DNA of 64,000 nucleotides. It comes from Clostridia bacterium. GTDB lineage: Bacteria; Bacillota; Clostridia; Oscillospirales; CAG-382. The position numbers were made by a program, and so were the translations under genes. This document shows positions 15,285 through 23,330 of this stretch, one piece after another; position 1 is the stretch's first letter; each line of letters begins with the position of its first letter. The notes beneath the pieces are model-generated. The model made no database searches. It saw only the letters and a program-made list of their open reading frames with translations, and was not told the origin of the DNA. Where the stretch lies: the NCBI GenBank assembly GCA_017399965.1, contig JAFQAP010000027.1, forward strand, positions 1 to 64,000, read 5' to 3'.

Positions 15285-16628
15285 TCATTCAACCAGATCG
15301 GCAAGCTGTCCTTCGGATACGGCAACGGCAAACTGAGGGAAATCATCCTTGGGAGAAATGCAAGCACTTCCCTGCTCTGCGGTGCCTTCGAGATAGTAAC
15401 AATCATCCAGAGGGTTTGCTTCCATCATATCTATAACTATGCCCGCACAGGTCTGCCCTGTAAGCTTTCCTGCGTTCACCAATCTGTAATACATACCTTC
15501 CATACTGTTACCGATAATACCGCCGACAAACATACCGCCGGTAACCTCGCCTTCGTTAAAGCAACGGCTTACCTCGCCGGTGAGGAAATTGCCTACGATA
15601 CCCGCCAAGGTGGAATCCCCCTTTACGGTGCCGCCGTTATAACAGTTCTTTACGTATGAGAATTGAGCAAAGCCCACGATACCGCCGCACCAATCCGCTT
15701 CGCATATTATTGTGCCCCAGTTAGCACAGCCGTCAATAATTGAGCCGCCGATAGCAGCTGCAATTCCGCCGCCGCCAACAACGGTGCCTTCGGCAAAATA
15801 GCAGTTGGATATGGTAGGCATTTCGGGTGAATCTTTTCTCACGGTAGTGTTGACGATTCCGCCGTTACGCACGTAGGAATATACAACGCCAAGATTTTTA
15901 ATATTACCGCGCACGTAACCGAAAAGACTGCCTTCATAGACACCGGCAACAACGTATCCCTTGCCGTCAAAGGTGCCGTCAAAATAATTCTTTCCGGTAG
16001 CGATAGAAGTCCATTTGTTGTAAGAAGCATCCGCATCGGGAGAAGGAGTGCCTTCGTTAAGCTTTATGGAAGCGCCGAGGGCGATAAACTGACCGTCATA
16101 AGAGTTTCCGCCGTTAACAGACTGGGCAAAAAACGCAAGCTGTGCGGGAGTTTTTATAATAAACGGATCGTTTTCCGTGCCCGTGCCGGACTCAAAGCCT
16201 TCCGCAACCGTTCCGTCCCAAACGGGAGAAGTTATTTCGGGAATGTTAAGCACAGGTCTTTTAACAATAGGTTCAGATACGAGCGGAGGCTGCTGGGGCT
16301 CGGTTGAAGCCTCTGCATCAGGATCATAGGGCGCGCTTTCCTCTGCCGAAACCTCTGTATCAGGGTTGTAATCTCCGCTTTCTTCAAAGGAAACCTCATC
16401 CTTTGAAGAATCTGCGTTTTTCTCGTCATCGGGTATTCCCGAGGTTTCGATACCGTCATCTTTCGGCTCTTCCGAAATCTCCGTTCCGATTTCAACACTC
16501 TCTTCGCCTCTGTCTGCTATAGGTGTGGAATTTTCCCCGCCCACGCCTGCAGGGGGAACGGGAGAATTGCACGCCGCAACAAGGCAAACAACCAGCAAAG
16601 CAACAATAATTATGCTTATTTTCTTCAT
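15285..16628 (-). CDS. Lipoprotein with GLUG-like beta-helical repeats
   Basis: The start chosen is ATG 16628, with AGGAGG upstream; a reading from 16694 would add 22 residues from the leader RNA. The protein then has 447 residues, with lipobox VAAC (Cys20). A low-complexity acidic linker follows to about residue 130, containing two near-identical PDTEVSAEESA/PDAEASTEPQQ blocks. After PFIIKTPAQLAFFAQSVN comes a series of units such as GGIVGFAQFSYVKNCYNGGTVKG and AGIVGNFLTGEVSRCFNEG. These match the GLUG-type repeat of many gut surface proteins and would form a right-handed beta helix. A surface adhesive or structural role is likely; the ligand is unknown. Confidence 0.8.
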   Translation of the reverse strand: MKKISIIIVALLVVCLVAACNSPVPPAGVGGENSTPIADRGEESVEIGTEISEEPKDDGIETSGIPDDEKNADSSKDEVSFEESGDYNPDTEVSAEESAPYDPDAEASTEPQQPPLVSEPIVKRPVLNIPEITSPVWDGTVAEGFESGTGTENDPFIIKTPAQLAFFAQSVNGGNSYDGQFIALGASIKLNEGTPSPDADASYNKWTSIATGKNYFDGTFDGKGYVVAGVYEGSLFGYVRGNIKNLGVVYSYVRNGGIVNTTVRKDSPEMPTISNCYFAEGTVVGGGGIAAAIGGSIIDGCANWGTIICEADWCGGIVGFAQFSYVKNCYNGGTVKGDSTLAGIVGNFLTGEVSRCFNEGEVTGGMFVGGIIGNSMEGMYYRLVNAGKLTGQTCAGIVIDMMEANPLDDCYYLEGTAEQGSACISPKDDFPQFAVAVSEGQLADLVE

Positions 16629-16648
16629 AACAAACCTCCTGTCATAGT

Positions 16649-16742
16649 AAAAAAGCACAGACTTACCCGCAATAAATATACGGAGTCTGCGCAAAGATTT
16701 ATATTTTTACAGCAAAATCTGCCCAAGGTAGACTCCACTTAC
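16649..16742 (-). ncRNA. Candidate attenuator leader upstream of the GLUG lipoprotein
   Basis: On the minus strand, GCGCAGACT (16684-16692) can pair with AGTCTGTGC (16655-16663, one G-U), followed by six T (16649-16654). This is an intrinsic terminator ahead of the ribosome site. The 5' arm of that hairpin overlaps AGACTCC (16682-16688), which can pair instead with GGAGTCT (16730-16736) at the start of the transcript. The two structures exclude each other. I do not recognise a known riboswitch class. Confidence 0.6.
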
Positions 16743-16748
16743 AAGGAC

Positions 16749-16777
16749 ATTATAACACACAAACGCCACATTGTCAA
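16749..16777 (-). promoter_or_regulatory. Promoter of the lipoprotein pair
   Basis: On the minus strand TTGACA (16772-16777), a 17-bp spacer and TATAAT (16749-16754). It gives a leader of about 114 nt. Confidence 0.9.
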
Positions 16778-16789
16778 GAAAAAACAAAT

Positions 16790-16911
16790 CACCCCAAGAA
16801 GCCTGACGGCTTCTCGGGGACCCCGAAAAAAATCACCCCTAAAATCCTGCGGATTTTTGGGGACCCCGAAAAAAAACACCCCAAAAATGCAAGCATTTTC
16901 GGGGACCCCGA
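16790..16911 (+). repeat. Three tandem copies of the CACCCC...GGGGACCCCGA hairpin repeat
   Basis: Copies lie at 16790-16826, 16834-16869 and 16877-16911. Each has constant CACCCC, an 8-nt arm, a short loop, a complementary arm, then constant GGGGACCCCGA and an A run. The arms differ (AAGAAGCC, TAAAATCC, AAAAATGC) yet remain complementary within each copy. Four more copies lie at 41100, 47532, 49593 and 54243, all on the same strand. Confidence 0.85.
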
Positions 16912-16917
16912 TAAAAA

Positions 16918-16946
16918 TATCGGCTCCGCAAAAAGCAGAGCCGATA
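16918..16946 (-). terminator. Terminator of hppA
   Basis: TATCGGCTC (16918-16926) pairs with GAGCCGATA (16938-16946) and is followed on the minus strand by TTTTT. The third hairpin repeat begins directly beyond that T tract. Confidence 0.9.
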
Positions 16947-16965
16947 CACGATTTAATATTTTATC

Positions 16966-19233
16966 TTATTTGAACAGTGTTTCAAGCCAGCCCATAAGGT
17001 TGTACTTTGCAAACACGGTAACGGTGATAAGAGAAATGGTGGACATGATCTTAATAAGAATATCCAAAGAAGGACCAACGGTATCCTTAAGAGGATCGCC
17101 TACGGTGTCGCCTACAACTGCTGCGCTGTGAGCGTCGCCGCCCTTCTTGTGGCCTTCTACGCCGCCAACTTCGATAAACTTCTTTGCGTTATCCCATGCG
17201 CCGCCGGCATTACCGGTGAACAGAGCAAGCATAATTGCGGAGATGGTAGCACCTACGAGAACGCCGCCAACGAATTCTGCGCCGAATACGAAACCGCAAA
17301 CAACGGGGAATGCGATAGCGAATACTGCGGGAACGCGCATTTCCTTAAGAGCACCCTGAGAGGAGATCTCGATACAGGTCTTGTAATCGGGAAGAACTTC
17401 ACCCTCGAGCAGACCCTTGATCTCTCTGAACTGACGGCGAACTTCTTCAACCATCTTGCGGGCAGCCTTAGCAACAGCGTTGATAAGCATACCGGAGAAC
17501 ATAAAGGGCAGAGCTGCACCGACGATAGCACCAACGAGAGCTTCGGGCTGGATGATGTTAAGCATGATCTTATCCAGAGCGCCTTCTGCAAAGTTGGGAA
17601 CTTCGGGAGCTGCGGTGTATGCGAAGATATAAGAGGTCATCATAGAAAGGGTTGCAAGAGCAGCGGAGCCGATTGCAAAGCCCTTACCGATAGCTGCGGT
17701 GGTGTTACCTACTGCGTCGAGCTCGTCGGTAATTTCACGAACTTCGGGCTCAAGGTAGGACATTTCTGCGATACCGCCTGCGTTATCGGAGATAGGACCG
17801 TAAGAGTCAACGGAAACGGTGGTAGCAACGAAGGAAAGCATACCGATTGCGGCAGCTGCAACGCCGTACATACCGGAAAGGAGGTAAGAACCGTAAATAG
17901 CAACGCCCAGAACTACGCAGGGAAGCATACAGGAGATCATACCGAGAGCAAGACCCTGAGTAATGGTGAGTGCAGAACCTTCTACAGATGCTGCGGAAAG
18001 CTCTTTTGTGGGCTTGTAATCATAGCTGGTGTAGTACTCTGCGATCTTACCGATAATGATACCTGCAACGATACCGATAGCAGCGGCAACCCAGGGAGAG
18101 ATCCAGCCGATGTGGAATTCAACGGAATCAAATACGGAAAGGTTATCGTAACCTTCGATCATAAGACCGGTGAACTTGTTGAAGGAGAAATAAGCGATAA
18201 CAGCGCCGAGAACCATAGTAAGGATAGCGGAGATGTATGTAGCGCCGTTGAGTTCTTTGTGGGGGTTATCGGAAAGCTTCTTACGGATGAAGAGAGAAGC
18301 TATGCCGATTACACAGGAGATAAGACCTGCGCCTGCGAATGCGAGGGGGAAGTAGAGCATTGCTTCAAGCATTTCGGTGTTGCCGAAAACGTGCTTTGCA
18401 AAAAGCTCGATAGCGAGAATAGCACCGGAAAGAAGTGCGCCAACGTAACTTTCAAGAAGGTCGGAGCCGAGACCTGCAACGTCGCCTACGTTATCGCCAA
18501 CGTTATCAGCGATGGTAGCGGGGTTACGAGGATCGTCTTCGGGAATGTGTGCTTCGGTCTTACCTACAAGGTCAGCACCCATATCTGCAGCCTTGGTGTA
18601 GATACCGCCGCCGATACGTGCGAAGATTGCGATAATAGAGCAGCCGAGAGCATAACCGGAAAGGGTCATGGTAAAGCCTGCGCCGAAGTTAAGAGAAGGA
18701 TTGATAAGACCGAGAATGCTCTTGCAGGAAGCTGCCTGAGTGCCTGCAACGGAAGCGTCGATCTGACCGAGTCCTACGCCGAATACGAGGAATACGATGA
18801 ATATACCCAAAAGTGCGCAGCCGGAAACGCAGAGACCCATTACAGAGCCGCCTTTGAAGGCTACCTTCAAGGTATTGGACAGAGATTTGGTGGTACGTGC
18901 GGTGTTGGTAACGCGAACGTTTGCGAAAGTAGCGATCTTCATACCAACCCAGCCTGCGGAAGCAGACATGATTGCACCAACGAGGAATGCAACAGCAGAA
19001 GACCAAGAGATAACGAGAGCAAGAAGAGCCGCAACAACAACTGCTACGATAGCAACTATCTTGTACTCGTAGGTAATGAAGGCATTTGCACCAACGCGGA
19101 TAGCGGAAGCGATTTCACGCATTCTGTCGGTACCTTCATCGAGCTTCTTAACAGAGAAATAGTTGAATGCAGCGTAGCCGAGACCACAAATGGCAGCAAC
19201 TATTACAATGCCAAGGACGAGAGTAACGTTCAT
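16966..19233 (-). CDS. hppA: Membrane-bound ion-translocating pyrophosphatase, K+-dependent type
   Basis: This integral membrane enzyme of about 16 helices couples pyrophosphate hydrolysis to pumping of Na+ and/or H+. The substrate site is visible in KAADMGADLVGKTE, DDPRNPATIADNVGDNVGD and, near the C-terminus, DTVGDPLKDTVGPSLDI. The sequence GNTTAAIGKG has Ala where K+-independent enzymes have Lys, so K+ dependence is expected. The Glu in SDLLESYVGA is as in Na+-pumping members. Two in-frame ATG codons are available. The one at 19233 sits 8 nt after GGAG and is preferred; the one at 19239 is only 2 nt after it. The leader carries two hairpins. Confidence 0.95.
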   Translation of the reverse strand: MNVTLVLGIVIVAAICGLGYAAFNYFSVKKLDEGTDRMREIASAIRVGANAFITYEYKIVAIVAVVVAALLALVISWSSAVAFLVGAIMSASAGWVGMKIATFANVRVTNTARTTKSLSNTLKVAFKGGSVMGLCVSGCALLGIFIVFLVFGVGLGQIDASVAGTQAASCKSILGLINPSLNFGAGFTMTLSGYALGCSIIAIFARIGGGIYTKAADMGADLVGKTEAHIPEDDPRNPATIADNVGDNVGDVAGLGSDLLESYVGALLSGAILAIELFAKHVFGNTEMLEAMLYFPLAFAGAGLISCVIGIASLFIRKKLSDNPHKELNGATYISAILTMVLGAVIAYFSFNKFTGLMIEGYDNLSVFDSVEFHIGWISPWVAAAIGIVAGIIIGKIAEYYTSYDYKPTKELSAASVEGSALTITQGLALGMISCMLPCVVLGVAIYGSYLLSGMYGVAAAAIGMLSFVATTVSVDSYGPISDNAGGIAEMSYLEPEVREITDELDAVGNTTAAIGKGFAIGSAALATLSMMTSYIFAYTAAPEVPNFAEGALDKIMLNIIQPEALVGAIVGAALPFMFSGMLINAVAKAARKMVEEVRRQFREIKGLLEGEVLPDYKTCIEISSQGALKEMRVPAVFAIAFPVVCGFVFGAEFVGGVLVGATISAIMLALFTGNAGGAWDNAKKFIEVGGVEGHKKGGDAHSAAVVGDTVGDPLKDTVGPSLDILIKIMSTISLITVTVFAKYNLMGWLETLFK

Positions 19234-19327
19234 ATTCATTTCTCCTTATATTTTTACGGCTTTTTGCCGTGTATTTATTCTTTGCGAGCGGACTTTCCGA
19301 AAAATGCCCATAACTCGCACGCTACAT

Positions 19328-19356
19328 ATTATATATGAAGATTTCTACCTTGTCAA
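19328..19356 (-). promoter_or_regulatory. Consensus sigma-A promoter of hppA
   Basis: On the minus strand TTGACA (19351-19356), 17 bp, TATAAT (19328-19333). The leader of about 85 nt contains a TGCGAG/CTCGCA stem and an ACGGC/GCCGT stem just before the ribosome site. Confidence 0.9.
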
Positions 19357-19659
19357 TATACAAAAATCAAAAACACGGGAGCTTTTTAGACAAAAAATCT
19401 CCTTCTTTACAAAAACCCTTTGTATGTTTTGCGACCGCAGTAAATTCGGGAGCAAAAATCTGCCGTTCTTTTAAAACAGATGTTTTGAAAATTTACAATT
19501 TTCACCGTTTTTTTGCAAAAAACGGGGAATAAAATAAAAAAAAGTAATGTTTTCTTTGTCTTTTACCCGTAATGCGGCATTTTTCGGCAGGTTTAACAAA
19601 GTAAAATAGGGTATATACTATTTATCCAAAAACGCAGTGCTAAGAAAGGACCGAAAAGA
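19357..19659. other. Intergenic stretch with a hairpin and a weak + strand promoter
   Basis: CCGTTTTTT (19505-19513) pairs with AAAAAACGG (19517-19525) with no adjoining gene it could terminate. A weak promoter TTTAAC (19592-19597), 16 bp, TATACT (19614-19619) precedes the small gene at 19660. Nothing else is recognisable, and no parS-like site was found. Confidence 0.5.
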
Positions 19660-19890
19660 ATGGAAAACGGTGATATACTTATATCCGATTGCGATGATTT
19701 TATTTTGGAATACAGATTATGCGGAAATATAATAGCCGTAACCAAACGGTACGAGGACGGAAAAAGCGAATGCGAGGTGGTTTTCACCCGTTTGGACGGA
19801 GAAAAGCTGCGAAAGCTGTGCGGTATGCTGTGGGCTGCAAGAGCAACTCCGAAAACCGCAAAGGAACTGGCAGAGGATATTGAGGTTTAA
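19660..19890 (+). CDS. Small protein of unknown function upstream of parA
   Basis: The product has 76 residues, with no membrane segment or signal peptide. It begins with an acidic strand-rich half (DILISDCDDFILEYRL) and ends in a helical half with basic and acidic faces (GEKLRKLCGMLWAARATPKTAKEL). An AAAGGA site 11 nt before the ATG and a plausible promoter support expression. It lies 76 bp before parA, which has a promoter of its own, so the two are not clearly one operon. The family is not recognised. Confidence 0.65.
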   Translation: MENGDILISDCDDFILEYRLCGNIIAVTKRYEDGKSECEVVFTRLDGEKLRKLCGMLWAARATPKTAKELAEDIEV

Positions 19891-19892
19891 TA

Positions 19893-19921
19893 TTGACATC
19901 GGGCGCAAAAATTGATATACT
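19893..19921 (+). promoter_or_regulatory. Consensus promoter of the parA-parB-serS run
   Basis: TTGACA (19893-19898), 17 bp, TATACT (19916-19921), starting 3 bp after the previous stop codon. Confidence 0.88.
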
Positions 19922-19966
19922 TATATGAAGAATTATTTTAATTATAAGGTATGAGGTTTTTGCGGT

Positions 19967-20737
19967 ATGGGCAGACGGAAGATAATAAGCTTTGCAAACC
20001 AAAAAGGCGGCGTGGGAAAAACCACCAGCGCCGTAAATATTGCCGCCTGCGTAGCCGCAAAGGGTAACAAGGTGCTGTTGGTGGATGCGGACCCACAGGG
20101 CAACGCCACAAGCGGACTTGGCATTAACAAACGCACCGCCCCCGGCAGCGTTTATGACGTTTTGATAGGCAGAAAGACGGCTGCCGAATGTATTTGCCGT
20201 TCCTCCGCCCAAAATCTTTACGTTATACCTTCAAGTATTGATCTTGTAGCGGCGGAGATCGAGCTGGCGGATATCCCACGCAGAGAATCCCGTTTGAAAA
20301 CAGCTTTGGACACGGTGAGAGATCAATTCGATTACATAATCATAGACTGTCCTCCCTCTCTGGGACTTACCACCTTAAACGCACTTACCGCTTCCGACGG
20401 TGTTGTAATACCCCTGCTGTGCGAATATTACTCACTTGAGGGATTATCGCAGCTTACCCTTACCATTAAATCCGTAAGAAAGCTTTACAATCCCACGCTT
20501 GAGCTTATCGGCGTACTTGTGAATATGTACGACGGCAGGCTTAATCTTACCGCTCAGGTGATGAACGAAATTAAAAAATATTTTGCGGACAAGCTGTTTT
20601 CCACGCCTGTACCGAGAAACGTAAAACTTTCCGAAGCACCCAGCTACGGTCTTGCCATTGTGGATTACGACCGTTCATCAAAGGGTGCGGCGGCATACTC
20701 TGCTCTGGCAGAAGAATTTACAGAAAGGTGCAAGTGA
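19967..20737 (+). CDS. parA: Chromosome-partitioning ATPase ParA (Soj)
   Basis: This 256-residue, ParB-stimulated P-loop ATPase of the MinD/ParA family binds DNA non-specifically and moves ParB-parS complexes; in sporulating relatives it also affects replication initiation through DnaA. The deviant Walker A motif KGGVGKTT lies at residues 13-20, the switch I-like VDADPQGN at about 40, and Walker B IIDCPPSLG at about 125. The length is that of chromosomal Soj proteins, with no N-terminal regulator domain as in plasmid ParA. It overlaps or abuts parB, and the pair sits just before serS, a common clostridial arrangement. Confidence 0.96.
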   Translation: MGRRKIISFANQKGGVGKTTSAVNIAACVAAKGNKVLLVDADPQGNATSGLGINKRTAPGSVYDVLIGRKTAAECICRSSAQNLYVIPSSIDLVAAEIELADIPRRESRLKTALDTVRDQFDYIIIDCPPSLGLTTLNALTASDGVVIPLLCEYYSLEGLSQLTLTIKSVRKLYNPTLELIGVLVNMYDGRLNLTAQVMNEIKKYFADKLFSTPVPRNVKLSEAPSYGLAIVDYDRSSKGAAAYSALAEEFTERCK

Positions 20738-20742
20738 TAAAA

Positions 20743-21624
20743 ATGGCAAGATCTGCAGATAAACAAAGACTGGGCAGAGGGCTTGACGCCCTTATGTTTG
20801 ATAACGAATATGAAATATCCTCCCCCGGAGGCAGCGGAGTCACTATGGTCCGGCTCACAAATATAGAGCCCAACCCCGCTCAGGCGAGAAAAAAGTTTGA
20901 CCCTGTTTTGCTGGAGGAATTGGCACAGTCTATTAAGGAACACGGTATTATACAGCCTATCGTGGTTCGGGATATGGGCAACGGCTATTACGGTATTATT
21001 GCCGGTGAACGCCGCTGGCGCGCCGCAAGAATAGCGGGGCTTACCGAAGTGCCTGTGCTTATAAAGGATACCGACGAAGCTTCCGCCGCGGAAATATCTC
21101 TTATAGAAAACCTGCAAAGAGAAAACCTTAATCCCGTTGAAGAAGCCTTCGGATACAAGGATCTGATAGAAAATTATTCCCTTACTCAGGAGCAGGCGGC
21201 GCAAAAGGTGGGAAAATCCCGTGCGGCGGTAGCAAACATACTGCGTCTGTTAAAGTTACCCGAAACGGTGCTTAATTTGGTAAGAGAAGACAAGCTTACA
21301 TACGGCCACGCCCGCGCATTGCTTCCTCTTACGGACAAGCTTACGGAGCAGGCGATCTACGCCCACGCAAACAATATAATATCCGGAATGCTTTCGGTAA
21401 GAGAGACCGAAGCGTTGGTAAAACGGATAATGGAAAACAAGCCGCTTCCCGTCAAAACCCCCGTGGAAACGGAATATTACAAACGGCTTGAGAACAAGGT
21501 GAGCGAGCAGGTGGGAAGAAGAGTATCCATTAACGGCAACAAGCTTTCCATTGCATATTCCGGAACGGAAGATCTGGAGCAACTTATAAAAACTTTGTGC
21601 GGAAGCACTTTCTTTGAGGAGTAA
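20743..21624 (+). CDS. parB: Chromosome-partitioning protein ParB (Spo0J)
   Basis: This CTP-dependent clamp loads at parS and spreads. With the ATG at 20743 (MARSADKQRLGRGLDALM) it has 293 residues; a GTG at 20728 would overlap parA and is less likely. The N-terminal ParB/sulfiredoxin-like domain contains NPAQARKKFD and the CTP-binding GERRWRAAR. A helix-turn-helix follows in LTQEQAAQKVGKSRAAVANILRLLKLP. The C-terminal dimerisation part ends in TEDLEQLIKTLCG. SD GAAAGGTG lies 12 nt upstream. I found no parS sequence in this window. Confidence 0.95.
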   Translation: MARSADKQRLGRGLDALMFDNEYEISSPGGSGVTMVRLTNIEPNPAQARKKFDPVLLEELAQSIKEHGIIQPIVVRDMGNGYYGIIAGERRWRAARIAGLTEVPVLIKDTDEASAAEISLIENLQRENLNPVEEAFGYKDLIENYSLTQEQAAQKVGKSRAAVANILRLLKLPETVLNLVREDKLTYGHARALLPLTDKLTEQAIYAHANNIISGMLSVRETEALVKRIMENKPLPVKTPVETEYYKRLENKVSEQVGRRVSINGNKLSIAYSGTEDLEQLIKTLCGSTFFEE

Positions 21625-21630
21625 AATAAA

Positions 21631-22908
21631 ATGCTTGATATTAAATTTTTAAGAACCAATCCCGATATCGTAAAACAGAACATCAAAAACAAGTTTCAGG
21701 AAAACAAGCTGCCTCTTGTTGACGAAGTCATAGAGCTTGATGCCGCATCCCGCGCCGCACAGCAGGAGGCAGATAATCTCCGTGCGGAAAGAAACCGTAT
21801 TTCCAAGCAGATAGGCGCTTTATACGGTCAGGGCAAAAAAGAAGAAGCGGAAGCCGCAAGAGCAACCGCAAACGCTCACGCCCAAAGACTTGCGGAGCTT
21901 GAAAAGCTGGAAGAAGAATACGCCGAAAAGATAAACAAGATAATGATGGTCATTCCCAACATTATCGATCCTTCCGTTCCTATCGGCAAGGATGACAGCG
22001 AAAACGTGGAGTTGGAAAGATTCGGCGAACCCGTTACACCCGATTTTGAAATTCCCTATCATACCGATATTATGGAGCGCCTTAACGGTATCGACCTTGA
22101 TGCCGCACGTAAGGTTGCGGGCAACGGCTTTTATTACCTTACCGGAAATATTGCACGTCTTCACTCCGCCGTGCTCTCTTATGCAAGAGATTTTATGATC
22201 GACAGAGGATTTACATACTGTATTCCTCCTTATATGATCCGTTCCTCCGTAGTTACCGGCGTTATGAGCTTTGCGGAAATGGAAGCTATGATGTATAAGA
22301 TAGAGGGCGAGGATCTGTTCCTGATCGGTACCAGCGAGCACTCTATGATCGGCAGATTTATAGACAGCATCGTGCCCGAAGAAAAGCTTCCCTATACTCT
22401 TACCAGCTATTCTCCCTGCTTCCGTAAGGAAAAGGGCGCACACGGTATAGAGGAAAGAGGCGTTTACCGTATACACCAGTTTGAAAAGCAGGAAATGATA
22501 GTTGTGTGCAAGCCCGAAGAAAGCCCCATGTGGTTTGATAAGCTGTGGCAAAACACCGTTGACCTGTTCAGGAGCATGGATATACCCGTAAGAACTCTTG
22601 AATGCTGCTCCGGCGACCTTGCAGACCTTAAGGTAAAGAGCGTGGATATTGAGGCTTGGTCCCCCAGACAGCAAAAATACTTTGAGGTTGGTTCTTGCTC
22701 CAATCTGGGCGATGCTCAGGCAAGGCGCCTTAAGATCCGCGTAAACGGCAAGAACGGCAAATATCTTGCCCACACTCTTAACAACACAGTTGTTGCACCT
22801 CCCAGAATGCTTATCGCATTCCTTGAAAATAACCTGAGAGAGGACGGCAGTATTGCTATTCCCGAACCTCTCCGTCCCTACATGGGCAATATGACCGAGA
22901 TAAGATAG
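21631..22908 (+). CDS. serS: Seryl-tRNA synthetase
   Basis: This class II synthetase charges tRNA-Ser, and tRNA-Sec if present. At 425 residues it is full length. The N-terminal tRNA-binding coiled coil spans about 30-105, with runs such as EADNLRAERNRISKQIGALYGQ. Motif 2 appears around CFRKEKGAHGIEERGVYRIHQF and motif 3 around NGKYLAHTLNNTVVAPPRMLIA. GGAG is present upstream. It starts 6 bp after parB and continues the same transcript. No T-box leader is present, consistent with its position inside the operon. Confidence 0.97.
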   Translation: MLDIKFLRTNPDIVKQNIKNKFQENKLPLVDEVIELDAASRAAQQEADNLRAERNRISKQIGALYGQGKKEEAEAARATANAHAQRLAELEKLEEEYAEKINKIMMVIPNIIDPSVPIGKDDSENVELERFGEPVTPDFEIPYHTDIMERLNGIDLDAARKVAGNGFYYLTGNIARLHSAVLSYARDFMIDRGFTYCIPPYMIRSSVVTGVMSFAEMEAMMYKIEGEDLFLIGTSEHSMIGRFIDSIVPEEKLPYTLTSYSPCFRKEKGAHGIEERGVYRIHQFEKQEMIVVCKPEESPMWFDKLWQNTVDLFRSMDIPVRTLECCSGDLADLKVKSVDIEAWSPRQQKYFEVGSCSNLGDAQARRLKIRVNGKNGKYLAHTLNNTVVAPPRMLIAFLENNLREDGSIAIPEPLRPYMGNMTEIR

Positions 22909-22919
22909 GAGCTTTACCA

Positions 22920-23330
22920 ATGACAGTTACCTACCTTGTTTGGGGAATTACCGCAGGTCTGTGTGCGGCTACCCTTTATCTTTACTTTATCAAACGCACC
23001 TGCGGTAGCTTTGTAAAAGCTCTTACGGATAACGGCTGTTTCGGCGCGGAAAACGCAAAAAGCTGTGAAGAACTGGGAGTAAAAGAACCCGGCGGATATC
23101 TTGAAAAACAGCTTGGTCAAAACGGCGGTATGTCCAAAATGGTTAAAGCGGACGCAGAGGGTAAGTACTATATCCCCGAAGAATACGCATCTCTTGCGGG
23201 CAAAAAGTACCGTGCGGAAACACTTCCTCTTGCGGGAGTGATAGGTCTGCTGCTCCTCATAATTGCAGTCGGCGCGGCGGTATCTTATCTGTTGCCCGGA
23301 ATTTTAGACAGCTTGGGTGAATTATTTTGA
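22920..23330 (+). CDS. Unknown membrane protein with two transmembrane helices
   Basis: The product has 136 residues. One hydrophobic helix lies at about 4-23 (YLVWGITAGLCAATLYLYFI) and a second at about 103-126 (GVIGLLLLIIAVGAAVSYL). Between them is a soluble loop of about 75 residues with a conserved-looking CEELGVKEPGGYLEKQLG. It begins 11 bp after serS and overlaps the following MORN gene by 4 nt, so the two products probably function together at the membrane. The family is not recognised. Confidence 0.75.
   Translation: MTVTYLVWGITAGLCAATLYLYFIKRTCGSFVKALTDNGCFGAENAKSCEELGVKEPGGYLEKQLGQNGGMSKMVKADAEGKYYIPEEYASLAGKKYRAETLPLAGVIGLLLLIIAVGAAVSYLLPGILDSLGELF

Noticed and set aside
16720..16742. 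Purine riboswitch, from GGAGTCTACC resembling the J2/3 consensus
   Set aside because: The P2 stem and its loop would have to lie upstream of the predicted transcription start, in the -10 region. Downstream genes are lipoproteins. The pairing found instead is terminator/antiterminator.
17128..19338. Very long antisense open frame (736 codons) across hppA
   Set aside because: It mirrors the hppA coding strand, is Cys/Asn-rich with no domain, and has no ribosome site. It is a codon-bias shadow, as are the long frames opposite fba, the solute-binding proteins and serS.
19240..20742. parS sites near parAB
   Set aside because: No sequence close to TGTTTCACGTGAAACA was seen around parAB or elsewhere in the window.
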